A stretch of DNA of 6,779 nt from CAZASK01 sp964487845 (GTDB lineage Bacteria > Chlamydiota > Chlamydiia > Chlamydiales > FEN-1388), in NCBI GenBank assembly GCA_964487845.1, contig CAZASK010000046.1, forward strand, positions 1 through 6,779, read 5' to 3'. The position numbers and the translations under genes are program-made. Below, one piece after another: positions 1 through 5,115 of this stretch. Below the pieces are notes generated by a model. It ran no database searches. It saw only the letters and a program-made list of their open reading frames with translations, and was not told the DNA's origin. Position 1 is the stretch's first letter. Each line of letters starts with the position of its first letter.

Positions 1-1
1 A

Positions 2-49
2 AAATAGGAAATTTCTAAATTGGTGAAATAGGAAATTTTAAACTTGGTT
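2..49. repeat. two tandem copies of a 24-bp AT-rich repeat
   Basis: Units at 2-25 and 26-49 agree at 20 of 24 positions. Each begins AAATAGGAAATTT and ends with TTGGT. The array is cut by the window edge, so the real copy number is unknown. It lies downstream of the minus-strand gene at 115-651. No function is evident. Confidence 0.6.
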
Positions 50-114
50 TAACATCGATAAAAGCTTCTAAAGAAAGTTGCGCTTACTTTGAGATTAGCT
101 TAAATTTTTAAAGC

Positions 115-651
115 TTAAACAAGAAGTGCTCGAATCCGAGCTTCTATTGCCAAGATTCTCGGAGGTGGGCAAAGAATACCATCTGATGCGGGATGATCAC
201 ACATCTCATTAAGAGCACCACCAAATTGTTGCAGAAATTTGTCTTCACTGTAAGCGCGGAAGTTTTTTTCCGCTGTTTTTTCAAAAAAAAATCTGGGAGT
301 ATATGGAATAAAGGAGAATTCCCGAATCCAGTTTAAGAATTTGGTAAAGAAATGGGAATTTTGGATTTGCGTGTCGCTAACACGATAGAAACCTTGCAAC
401 TTTCTTGCGATTTCTATTCCATCAATTCGTTCTGCTGGTAATAAATCGTCTGCATAGGATCGTTGGCTTCCTGCGCTTAAAATTTTTTTTGCTACATCAT
501 CTAAATATACAGATCCACTGAAGCCGTTTACCTCCACGACTCGGCTACCCCAAAAAGTGGTCTTTACCTGAGCTGTATCTAATAAATTTTTCACATCAGC
601 CAGCTGATTAGAGAAATTTAATGAACACAAGTGAGTATTGATTGAAGGCAT
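115..651 (-). CDS. hypothetical protein, 178 aa, possibly a lineage-specific chlamydial family
   Basis: This is an intact 178-aa reading frame. Its ATG is preceded by AGGA with a 6-nt gap, which supports the start. There is no signal peptide, no convincing membrane segment and no catalytic motif that I recognise. The N-terminal third (residues about 25-60) is polar with alternating hydrophobics and contains TTFWGSRVVEVNGFSGSV. The middle holds a helical stretch with AERIDGIEIARKL, followed by the aromatic-rich segment WIREFSFIPYTPRFFFEK at about 108-125. The pattern reminds me of multicopy proteins of unknown function in Parachlamydiaceae, but I could not verify this. The gene points away from the insertion sequences; the nearest IS5 terminus is 67 bp upstream of its start, so its promoter region may have been altered. 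A TTGACA hexamer (minus strand, 700-705) is present without a well-spaced -10 box. Product function: unknown. Confidence 0.65.
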   Translation of the reverse strand: MPSINTHLCSLNFSNQLADVKNLLDTAQVKTTFWGSRVVEVNGFSGSVYLDDVAKKILSAGSQRSYADDLLPAERIDGIEIARKLQGFYRVSDTQIQNSHFFTKFLNWIREFSFIPYTPRFFFEKTAEKNFRAYSEDKFLQQFGGALNEMCDHPASDGILCPPPRILAIEARIRALLV

Positions 652-717
652 AAAGAATCCTTATTTTGGCTGTTAAGGCTGGCAGAAATAGAATCTTCAT
701 GTCAAGACAATAAATTA

Positions 718-731
718 GGTTCTGTCCCTTA
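718..731 (+). repeat. left terminal inverted repeat of the IS5-family element
   Basis: GGTTCTGTCCCTTA matches the reverse complement of the right end at 2763-2776 at 11 of 14 positions. It lies 42 bp upstream of the transposase start codon and is preceded by TA. Confidence 0.7.
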
Positions 732-773
732 CAGTGTAATTTCTACTAAAACAGTCATAAAAAAGAGAATTTT

Positions 774-987
774 ATGACTAGAAAAGTAATTACTGACGAA
801 ATTTGGACGAAGGTTATTCCTGTGTTGCCCGAGCTTAAAGGTAGACACGAGAAAAACGAGCGTCTATTTTTAGAATCGATCGTTGGATAGTAAGAACAGG
901 AGCTCCCTGGCGAGAATTGCCGCCGAAATATGGATCTGGAAAACAGTGTATAATCGCTACAGTCGTTGAGCGAAAAAGGGTACTTAT
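774..987 (+). pseudogene. IS5-family transposase, N-terminal fragment with frameshifts
   Basis: The ATG at 774 opens a frame reading ITDEIWTKVIPVLPELKG and then RHEKNERLFLESI, the typical IS5-family N-terminal (DUF4096-like) domain. The frame hits a stop at 888-890. One missing T at about 884 (GTTGG for GTTTGG) restores VWIVRTGAPWRELPPKYGSGK. A further shift near 940-945 restores TVYNRYSR, and a lost G near 968 restores W followed by SEKG. That makes three frame breaks in about 90 bp. The piece covers about 70 residues and stops where the palindromic segment begins. The C-terminal part of the same gene resumes at 2351. The assignment to IS5 rests on the conserved RTGAPWR and VYNR..RW motifs. 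Non-functional. Confidence 0.8.
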
Positions 988-1146
988 ACCATTTATCAAA
1001 AATAATGTTTAGTTTTGCTGCGTCAGCTTTGCAACAAATTTTTTATCTTCATTCGCGCCTTGCCTATCGGCAATGGTCGCTCACTCCAGATGCAAAAAAT
1101 TTGTGCAGCTTCCTTGCAGAACTAAACATTATTTTTGATAAATGGT
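988..1146. repeat. long imperfect inverted repeat, 27-bp perfect arms
   Basis: Positions 988-1014 are a perfect 27-bp reverse complement of 1120-1146. After one mismatch the match continues for 3 more bases (1016-1018 with 1116-1118). The centre also pairs imperfectly: TTGCC at 1060-1064 faces GGCAA at 1069-1073, on the same symmetry axis (about 1067), and CAAATTTTTT occurs in both arms in inverted orientation. The whole segment could fold into a single long hairpin. It may be a small palindromic (MITE-like) insertion or an inverted duplication inside the IS5 remnant. No target duplication is obvious. Confidence 0.75.
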
Positions 1147-1423
1147 TCTCTAATTGCGCTTCTAGTCAACACATTTTTTTCCCTAAGCAGTTTTTTCTAG
1201 ACATCGATAAATCAAAAGGCTCTCCATGGTTCTCTCCGGGATCTTTTTTGTGGAGATCATTATGATTGATTCTCCTGTCCCACTATAATGTGCGAAGCAC
1301 AAGGCCAGACAATGTATTACACGGCTTCTAAGAGCCAACCATTTCTCGTCTTGACCTTGACTTCGGATGCCTTTGACTCTTCCTCAGTCTCTTAAACCAC
1401 TCTTGTTATGATTAACCTATCTC
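1147..1423. other. non-coding stretch between palindrome and IS110 transposase
   Basis: No convincing gene is visible. Going from right to left (minus-strand sense) this is the 3' flank of the IS110 transposase, followed by unassigned sequence. A small perfect hairpin, TGTGC-GAA-GCACA, lies at 1289-1301. A direct repeat ATGGTTCTCT occurs at 1142-1151 and 1226-1235. TAATTGCGCTTC at 1151-1162 recurs inverted at 2351-2362. The exact right end of the IS110 element cannot be placed because this family often lacks terminal inverted repeats. Confidence 0.5.
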
Positions 1424-2345
1424 TTATGCAGCTATTGCTTCTTTCTTTCCTGGGCTTCGCTCAAAAGGCTTCCTTGTCACAAGCATTTTATGCATAATTA
1501 CAGCGAGTTTTCTAGCTATAGCTACGGTAGCTTTTCGAGTGCCCTTCTTCTTTTGCAGCTTCATTCCCCAGGCCTTTATCTTGCTCCATATCTTGCATCG
1601 AGTCAGCAGCGCACTGGCAGCCTCCACGAGTAGATACCGCGTTCGCTTACTTCCCTTCTTGGAAATTCCCCCTTGCCTATGCACTTCTCCAGAAGAATAT
1701 TGGCTAGGAGTTAATCCTATGTAGGCAGCAACATCTTTAGAATCCACAAACCGGTTAGGGTCATCAACCTCTGCTTTAAAAGCTAAGGCTGTGATTGGGC
1801 CTACCCCATCAATGGTTTGCAGAAGCTTCACATTTTCATTCGTAGAAGCTACGCTTACCACTTCTTTGGTTAGAGCCTGAAGTTCTTTGTTCAGCGTGTC
1901 CAAAATATTCAGGAGACTCTGCACTGTCCTCTGAATTCTTGGACTCAAATTCTCAATGGCCTTTTCTACCATCTCTCTAAAGCCTTTCCCCGCTTTCTTG
2001 CCAAACTTGATTCCATAGACTTTTAGGTGACCTCTGAGGCTGTTGATGATATGAGTCTTTTCCTCTATAGCAGTTTGTCTCATGTACAACAGGGTTCTGA
2101 TTTCCACGGCTTCATCGCTTCTATGTACACATTCTTGAAAATGACCGACTCTTAAAGCTTCTGCAATACCCCTGGCATCGTTTTTGTCTGTCTTATTAAT
2201 GATCGTAGCAAGAATAGCGGCCATTTTTCGAGACTCCATGACAGCAACCCGATAATTCATCTTCAGCAGGCCCTTTTTCAGATAGTGAGTTAGATTCCTA
2301 CTTTCTAGGCCAATTTTTTCAGGCCTCATCTACACGACGCTCCTT
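1266..2345 (-). mobile_element. IS110-family element fragment, 5' end missing
   Basis: The boundaries are approximate. The upstream side ends between the transposase start (2329) and the point where IS5 sequence resumes (2351). The downstream side is an unresolved non-coding tail. The normal left end, which in IS110-group elements carries the non-coding RNA and the start of the transposase gene, is absent. It sits in inverse orientation inside the IS5 remnant and is the younger of the two, since its remaining reading frame is unbroken. Confidence 0.6.
1424..2329 (-). pseudogene. IS110-family (DEDD) transposase, N-terminally truncated, 301 aa left
   Basis: IS110 transposases recombine DNA using a RuvC-like DEDD domain plus a C-terminal Tnp_20 domain carrying a serine. 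Here the second acidic residue (E9 in IGLES) and the third and fourth (D48 and D51 in NKTDKNDAR) are visible. So are a helix-hairpin-helix-like TIDGVGPITALAF (172-184) and a Tnp_20 core with YIGLTPSQYSSGE and GGISKKGSKRTRYLL, where S212 or S213 is the likely serine. The first Asp, with about 60-70 N-terminal residues, is absent: an in-frame TAG (2330-2332) sits directly before the ATG. Family members are usually about 340-400 aa. Curiously AAGGAG (2340-2345) lies 10 nt upstream of this ATG, so the remnant could still be translated. It should be inactive as a transposase. The frame is otherwise clean, implying recent truncation. Confidence 0.85.
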
Positions 2346-2350
2346 AAAAG

Positions 2351-2758
2351 GAAGCGCAATTACATTATGTATTAGAAAAGATTCTGGAGTTTTTTAAAAA
2401 AGATTGGGTATCACGAATGGTACATGATTAATGGAACAGTTATTCGAGCTCATCGTCATGCTGCCGGAGCATTAGTGGTCAAGATAAACAGGGATTAGGG
2501 CGTAGTTATGGAGGATTCTCTTCTGCCATTCATGCGAAAGTAGATGCTTTATGAAAAGAATATACGCTCTGTAATCCCTGGAAGAATGAATAGATTGCAG
2601 TCGATAGCATGCGATGAACACACATATAAAGAACGTAATGCCATAGAGTGTTTTTTTTGGCCGCCTCAAAGAATATCGGTGTATTGCTACAAGATACGAT
2701 AACGCAGCATTGGTGTTTTAAAGCAGGCATCATAATTGCTTGCATTTTCATGTGCTGA
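2351..2758 (+). pseudogene. IS5-family transposase, C-terminal fragment with deletion and frameshifts
   Basis: Reading across frames gives AQLHYVLEKILEFFKKD, then HEWYMINGTVIRAHRHAAGA, then GLGRSYGGFSSAIHAKVDAL. After a gap come DEHTYKERNAIECFF, RLKEYRCIATRYDNAALVF and KAGIIIACIF. These are the ordered catalytic-core motifs of IS5/IS427 transposases. The first catalytic Asp (usually MIDGT) is Asn here. The block between the GGFSSAIHAKVDAL region and DEHTYKERN, which normally holds the second Asp, is missing (about 60 codons, near 2575-2600). The final Glu is retained in NAIECFF. Single-base shifts are visible at a T8 run (2651-2658) and at GTGTTTTAAAG (about 2716). Several in-frame stops occur. 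The fragment ends 5 bp before the right terminal repeat. It is the continuation of the piece at 774-987. Confidence 0.8.
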
Positions 2759-2762
2759 AATT

Positions 2763-2776
2763 TTAGGGGCAGAGCC
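2763..2776 (-). repeat. right terminal inverted repeat of the IS5-family element
   Basis: The reverse complement reads GGCTCTGCCCCTAA, 11 of 14 identical to the left end at 718-731. It is followed by TA (2777-2778), matching the TA before the left end. It lies immediately after the transposase remnant. Confidence 0.7.
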
Positions 2777-2778
2777 TA

Positions 2779-2878
2779 GCAAATCGATGGTATTGCCAAA
2801 GTGAATCGTTTGTTGTCTAAATAATGCCTCCGATTGATATGATCACATAAAAAATATTTATAAATCGATTTGCGCAAA
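2779..2878. repeat. 10-bp inverted repeat pair plus TTTGCGCAAA palindrome
   Basis: GCAAATCGAT at 2779-2788 is the exact reverse complement of 2864-2873, with 75 bp between. The second copy overlaps a perfect 10-bp palindrome TTTGCGCAAA at 2869-2878. The first copy starts directly at the IS5 target-site junction. No gene is visible between them. The role is unknown; a protein binding site is possible. Confidence 0.5.
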
Positions 2879-2905
2879 ACGTGTAATGGCGAAGCTTTGT
2901 TTCAA

Positions 2906-2946
2906 AATCCGAAGAAAATTCTATGGCGCTAATTTTCTTTCGGATT
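2906..2946. repeat. strong stem-loop, 15-16 bp stem with one bulge
   Basis: AATCCGAAGAAAATT (2906-2920) pairs with AATTTTCTTTCGGATT (2931-2946) with a single bulged base and a 10-nt loop. No run of T follows on the plus strand, and on the minus strand only TTTGAAAC follows, so it does not look like a classical intrinsic terminator. It may still stop transcription from either side or mark an element end. Confidence 0.6.
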
Positions 2947-2954
2947 GCTGAGAT

Positions 2955-2973
2955 GAGCAATAGAGGATTGCTC
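2955..2973. repeat. short perfect stem-loop, 7-bp stem
   Basis: GAGCAAT (2955-2961) pairs with ATTGCTC (2967-2973) around a 5-nt loop. The right arm coincides with the proposed -35 box of the Fic operon, so the palindrome could be an operator rather than an RNA structure. Confidence 0.5.
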
Positions 2974-2996
2974 TATAACTCAAAATTATATATAAA
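2968..2996 (+). promoter_or_regulatory. candidate sigma70-type promoter of the fic-hydrolase-LRR operon
   Basis: TTGCTC (2968-2973) and TATAAA (2991-2996) are separated by exactly 17 bp. The -10 box matches the consensus at 5 of 6 positions, the -35 box at only 3 of 6. Transcription would begin around 3003, giving a leader of about 25 nt before the Fic start codon. The flanking DNA is very AT-rich, so a chance match is possible. Confidence 0.45.
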
Positions 2997-3008
2997 AATG
3001 AGTTATAG
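2973..3008. promoter_or_regulatory. operator-like palindrome bracketing the -10 box
   Basis: CTATAACTCA (2973-2982) and TGAGTTATAG (2999-3008) are perfect reverse complements separated by 16 AT-rich bases that contain the proposed -10 box. This arrangement is typical of a repressor site. Alternatively, if transcription starts upstream, the transcript would form a hairpin just 2 nt before the ribosome binding site (GAGGAG, 3011-3016). Confidence 0.5.
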
Positions 3009-3026
3009 AAGAGGAGTCTATCGCTC

Positions 3027-4127
3027 ATGCTCTGGAATTGGCAGCTGCCAGATTGGCCGAAATTTACGTGTAACATGGAGCGGATCACTCAGCAGGAGCG
3101 GGCATTTCTACTGGGGGTGGGAAGTTCGTGCGCATGTATAAAAAACATCGAAGAGAGTGAATACAATCAGTTCGTGGTTGAGATTCTCAGTATGGAGGGA
3201 TTAGAAAGTTCAAAAATTGAAGGGGAGTTTCTTGATCGAGAAAGTCTCCAATCCTCCATCAGACAGCACTTTGGATTTCACCCATCGGCTTTTCGAGAGA
3301 AAAACAAAGAAGCGGGGATGGCAGAGCTTCTCTGTGATGTATATACAACTTTTGATAAGCCACTCACTCATGAGATGCTATGGCAGTGGCATATGAAGCT
3401 GTTTAAACCGCTAACACATATCGTAGACTGCGGAAAATATCGTACGCATATAGAGCCCATGCAGATTGTATCTCGGTGTTATGACGAATCTCGCGTGTTC
3501 TTTGAAGCGCCACCATCGATACAAGTAGCCCATGAAATGAATAAGTTTATCGACTGGTATAACTCGAAAACAGCTTCTTCATCTATTTTAGGACGCGCTG
3601 CTATTGCGCACCTCTATTTTGAATCTATCCATCCATTTGAAGATGGCAATGGAAGAATAGGGCGTATATTGGTAGAAAAAGCGCTTTCTCAAGATATTGG
3701 AAGGCCTATATTGATAGCTGTCTCTAAAGTATTAGAAAATAGAAAGAAAGACTACTACGCAGCACTAGAGCGTTGTAATCGCACCCTCGAAGTGAATCAT
3801 TGGCTAGAGTTTTTTGCGGATGTAGTGTTAGATGGGCAGCGAGAAGCGATGGAGATGCTCCATTTTCTCATCGAAAAATCTAGGCTCATGTCCTCGCTTC
3901 ATGGACAACTGAACGAGCGTCAAGAAAAAGCTTTGTTGAGGATGTTTGCAGAAGGGATTCATGGGTTTCAAGGCGGCCTGAGCGCTGAGAAGTATATGGC
4001 GATTACAAAAGCATCACGAGCAACAACAACGCGTGATCTTGTCGATCTCGTTCGCATGAAGGCTCTGGTGAAAACAGGTGAGCTTCGTCATACACGTTAT
4101 TGGTTGAATTTAACAAAGCCTTTGTGA
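3027..4127 (+). CDS. Fic family protein (DUF4172 - Fic - winged helix), class II
   Basis: Fic enzymes usually transfer AMP from ATP to a hydroxyl of a target protein. The N-terminus MLWNWQLPDWPKFT is the typical DUF4172 opening of this Fic subfamily. That and GAGGAG 10 nt upstream support the ATG at 3027. An inhibitory-helix motif [S/T]xxxE[G/N] is present as SSKIEG at residues 61-66, placing it in class II, where the Glu blocks ATP in an autoinhibited state. The flap GKYRTHIEPMQIVS is at about 136-149. The full catalytic motif HPFEDGNGRIGR (202-213) is intact, including the catalytic His202. The C-terminal 70 residues look like a winged helix-turn-helix. There is no signal peptide, so it acts in the cytosol or is secreted by another route. 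The length of 366 aa is normal for the family. It opens the likely three-gene operon. Targets are unknown. The C-terminal winged helix plus the palindrome upstream make autoregulation conceivable (inference). Confidence 0.93.
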   Translation: MLWNWQLPDWPKFTCNMERITQQERAFLLGVGSSCACIKNIEESEYNQFVVEILSMEGLESSKIEGEFLDRESLQSSIRQHFGFHPSAFREKNKEAGMAELLCDVYTTFDKPLTHEMLWQWHMKLFKPLTHIVDCGKYRTHIEPMQIVSRCYDESRVFFEAPPSIQVAHEMNKFIDWYNSKTASSSILGRAAIAHLYFESIHPFEDGNGRIGRILVEKALSQDIGRPILIAVSKVLENRKKDYYAALERCNRTLEVNHWLEFFADVVLDGQREAMEMLHFLIEKSRLMSSLHGQLNERQEKALLRMFAEGIHGFQGGLSAEKYMAITKASRATTTRDLVDLVRMKALVKTGELRHTRYWLNLTKPL

Positions 4128-4166
4128 TTCACTCCCTAAATTGTACTAACGTAAAGATGGGGTTTT

Positions 4167-4895
4167 ATGCAGTATATTCTTGTTCATGGCGCGTGGCAGG
4201 GTGGTTGGTGTTGGGAGGCGCTGGCGCGCTTGCTTCGCAAGATGGGGCATCATGTATCATGCCCTGATCTACCTGGTCATGGAGCAAATGCATGCTCGCT
4301 AGATGAGGTAACATATAAAAACTACTATCAATTTTTGGAGCGAGAACTTTCTCGATATAAAGAGCCAGTAGTGCTCGTAGCGCATTCTATGGCAGCTCTT
4401 TTTGCAGCACCGCTTTTCGATAAATATTCTGAGAAGATAGCTCATCTTTTTATCATTGCAGGCTTTGTGGCTCAAAATGGGCAATCCTTATTAGATATTG
4501 CTCAAGCTGGTGGACCGTCAAAAATCCCTGATATCATGAGCTATGATCCGAAAAATAACACGCAGAGCGTTGATCTCAAGCAAGCAAAAGAGGCATTATA
4601 CTTCGATTGTCCAGATGCTGTTGCTGACTGGGCAATACACAAGTTGCAGCCTCAGCCGATGGCTATCTTCATGACCCCTATTCATTGGGTAGACTCAGGG
4701 AAAACACGTAGCAAGAGGACCTATATCCTGTGTGAAAATGATCGTGATGTGCATCCGATTACACAGCGAAATGTATTGAAGACATATCCTTGCCATACAG
4801 TGAGCATTCAGTCGGGACATTTCCCATTTCTTTCGCAGCCTGAGGAGTTAGCAAAGATTATCACGAGAGGAATCCATGCAGATACAATCCTATAA
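4167..4895 (+). CDS. alpha/beta hydrolase, methylesterase/SABP2-like, 242 aa
   Basis: A cytosolic hydrolase acting on an ester or a similar small substrate is likely. The start shows the oxyanion-hole signature LVHGAWQGGWCWEALARLL (5-23), followed by GHHVSCPDLPGHGA (27-40), typical of the plant methylesterase/SABP2-like group and bacterial relatives. The nucleophile elbow is VAHSMAA with Ser74. The likely acid is Asp192 in YILCENDRD, and the base is His218 in SGHFPFLSQPEELA. The elbow is AHSMA rather than the classical GxSxG. No signal peptide. The length fits the family (230-260 aa). The gene begins 39 bp after the Fic stop, with a weak purine stretch (GATGGGG) before the ATG, and its last 20 bp overlap the start of the next reading frame, so co-transcription is likely. 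The substrate cannot be predicted from sequence. Confidence 0.88.
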   Translation: MQYILVHGAWQGGWCWEALARLLRKMGHHVSCPDLPGHGANACSLDEVTYKNYYQFLERELSRYKEPVVLVAHSMAALFAAPLFDKYSEKIAHLFIIAGFVAQNGQSLLDIAQAGGPSKIPDIMSYDPKNNTQSVDLKQAKEALYFDCPDAVADWAIHKLQPQPMAIFMTPIHWVDSGKTRSKRTYILCENDRDVHPITQRNVLKTYPCHTVSIQSGHFPFLSQPEELAKIITRGIHADTIL

Positions 4896-5115
4896 CTTCA
4901 TCCCATCCCTGAGAACGCTCTGTTGGCGAAAGATTGAGTCGCAGGCAATCGATCAACTAGAAACGAAGATGAGTCATGTGAGCCTCTCAGAAAAAAACGA
5001 CCAGCATGAATTTGTGCGGCAGATCCCCAGACCGTACACAAGCTCGTGCGTTGGATTTTTCTTCATACTAAAGATTCAGAATTATCTGAAAAGCGACTTT
5101 CGCTATTGCCTGTGA
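4876..5115 (+). pseudogene. probable original N-terminus of the LRR gene, now out of frame
   Basis: An ATG at 4876, preceded by GAGAGG 5 nt upstream, overlaps the hydrolase stop by 20 bp, which is a textbook translational-coupling start. The frame reads MQIQSYNFIPSLRTLCWRKI and continues polar to about residue 50, then turns into an FFFILKIQNYL stretch typical of a wrong frame and stops at 5115. The LRR frame that follows has no ribosome binding site at its own first start codon (GTG, 5046) and is open back only to a stop at 5007-5009. So the frame change must lie between about 5010 and 5112. The C4 run at 5025-5028 is a good site: one additional C would give HEFVRQIP joined to QTVHKLVRWIFLHT. 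It could be a sequencing error, a true mutation or a phase-variable switch. The alternative is a small separate ORF. Confidence 0.6.

Larger units (their letters stand above)
718..2776 (+). mobile_element. degenerate IS5-family element interrupted by an IS110-family fragment
   Basis: Imperfect inverted termini at 718-731 and 2763-2776 face each other and are flanked by TA on both sides (716-717 and 2777-2778), fitting the TA target duplication of the IS427-like IS5 group. Inside are the N-terminal part (774-987) and C-terminal part (2351-2758) of one transposase, both on the plus strand, separated by about 1.36 kb containing a palindromic segment and a minus-strand IS110 transposase. The two IS5 pieces plus a missing block of about 60 codons would give roughly 0.85-0.9 kb, the usual IS5/IS427 size. 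The most economical reading is one IS5 copy split by later insertion, then decayed. It cannot be autonomous. Confidence 0.75.

Noticed and set aside
97..115. AT-rich imperfect hairpin after the 178-aa gene as a terminator
   Set aside because: The stem is made only of weak A-T pairs apart from AGCT, and no clear T tract follows in the minus direction.
700..705. TTGACA on the minus strand as a -35 box for the 178-aa gene
   Set aside because: No acceptable -10 hexamer at 16-19 bp spacing.
966..1265. 99-aa plus-strand ORF after the IS5 N-terminal piece
   Set aside because: Its first codons are the out-of-frame continuation of the IS5 transposase (W lost, then SEKG), and the remainder runs through the long palindrome. 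It is not an independent gene.
1289..1301. TGTGC-GAA-GCACA hairpin as part of an IS110 bridge RNA
   Set aside because: Only 5 bp. In IS110-group elements the RNA lies upstream of the transposase, a side that is missing here, and no target- or donor-loop architecture could be recognised.
1539..1724. 61-aa plus-strand ORF
   Set aside because: It lies wholly antisense to the well-supported IS110 transposase.
2472..2751. two overlapping minus-strand ORFs (65 and 73 aa)
   Set aside because: They are antisense to the recognisable IS5 transposase C-terminal fragment, and their composition is that of shadow frames.
2923..3141. 72-aa plus-strand ORF overlapping the Fic start
   Set aside because: It is out of frame with the Fic gene, begins inside the stem-loop, and has no ribosome binding site or recognisable content.
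4991..4997. A7 run as a programmed slippage site for the LRR gene
   Set aside because: A -1 slip there enters a frame with TGA at 5007-5009, before the LRR coding region, so it cannot join the two parts.
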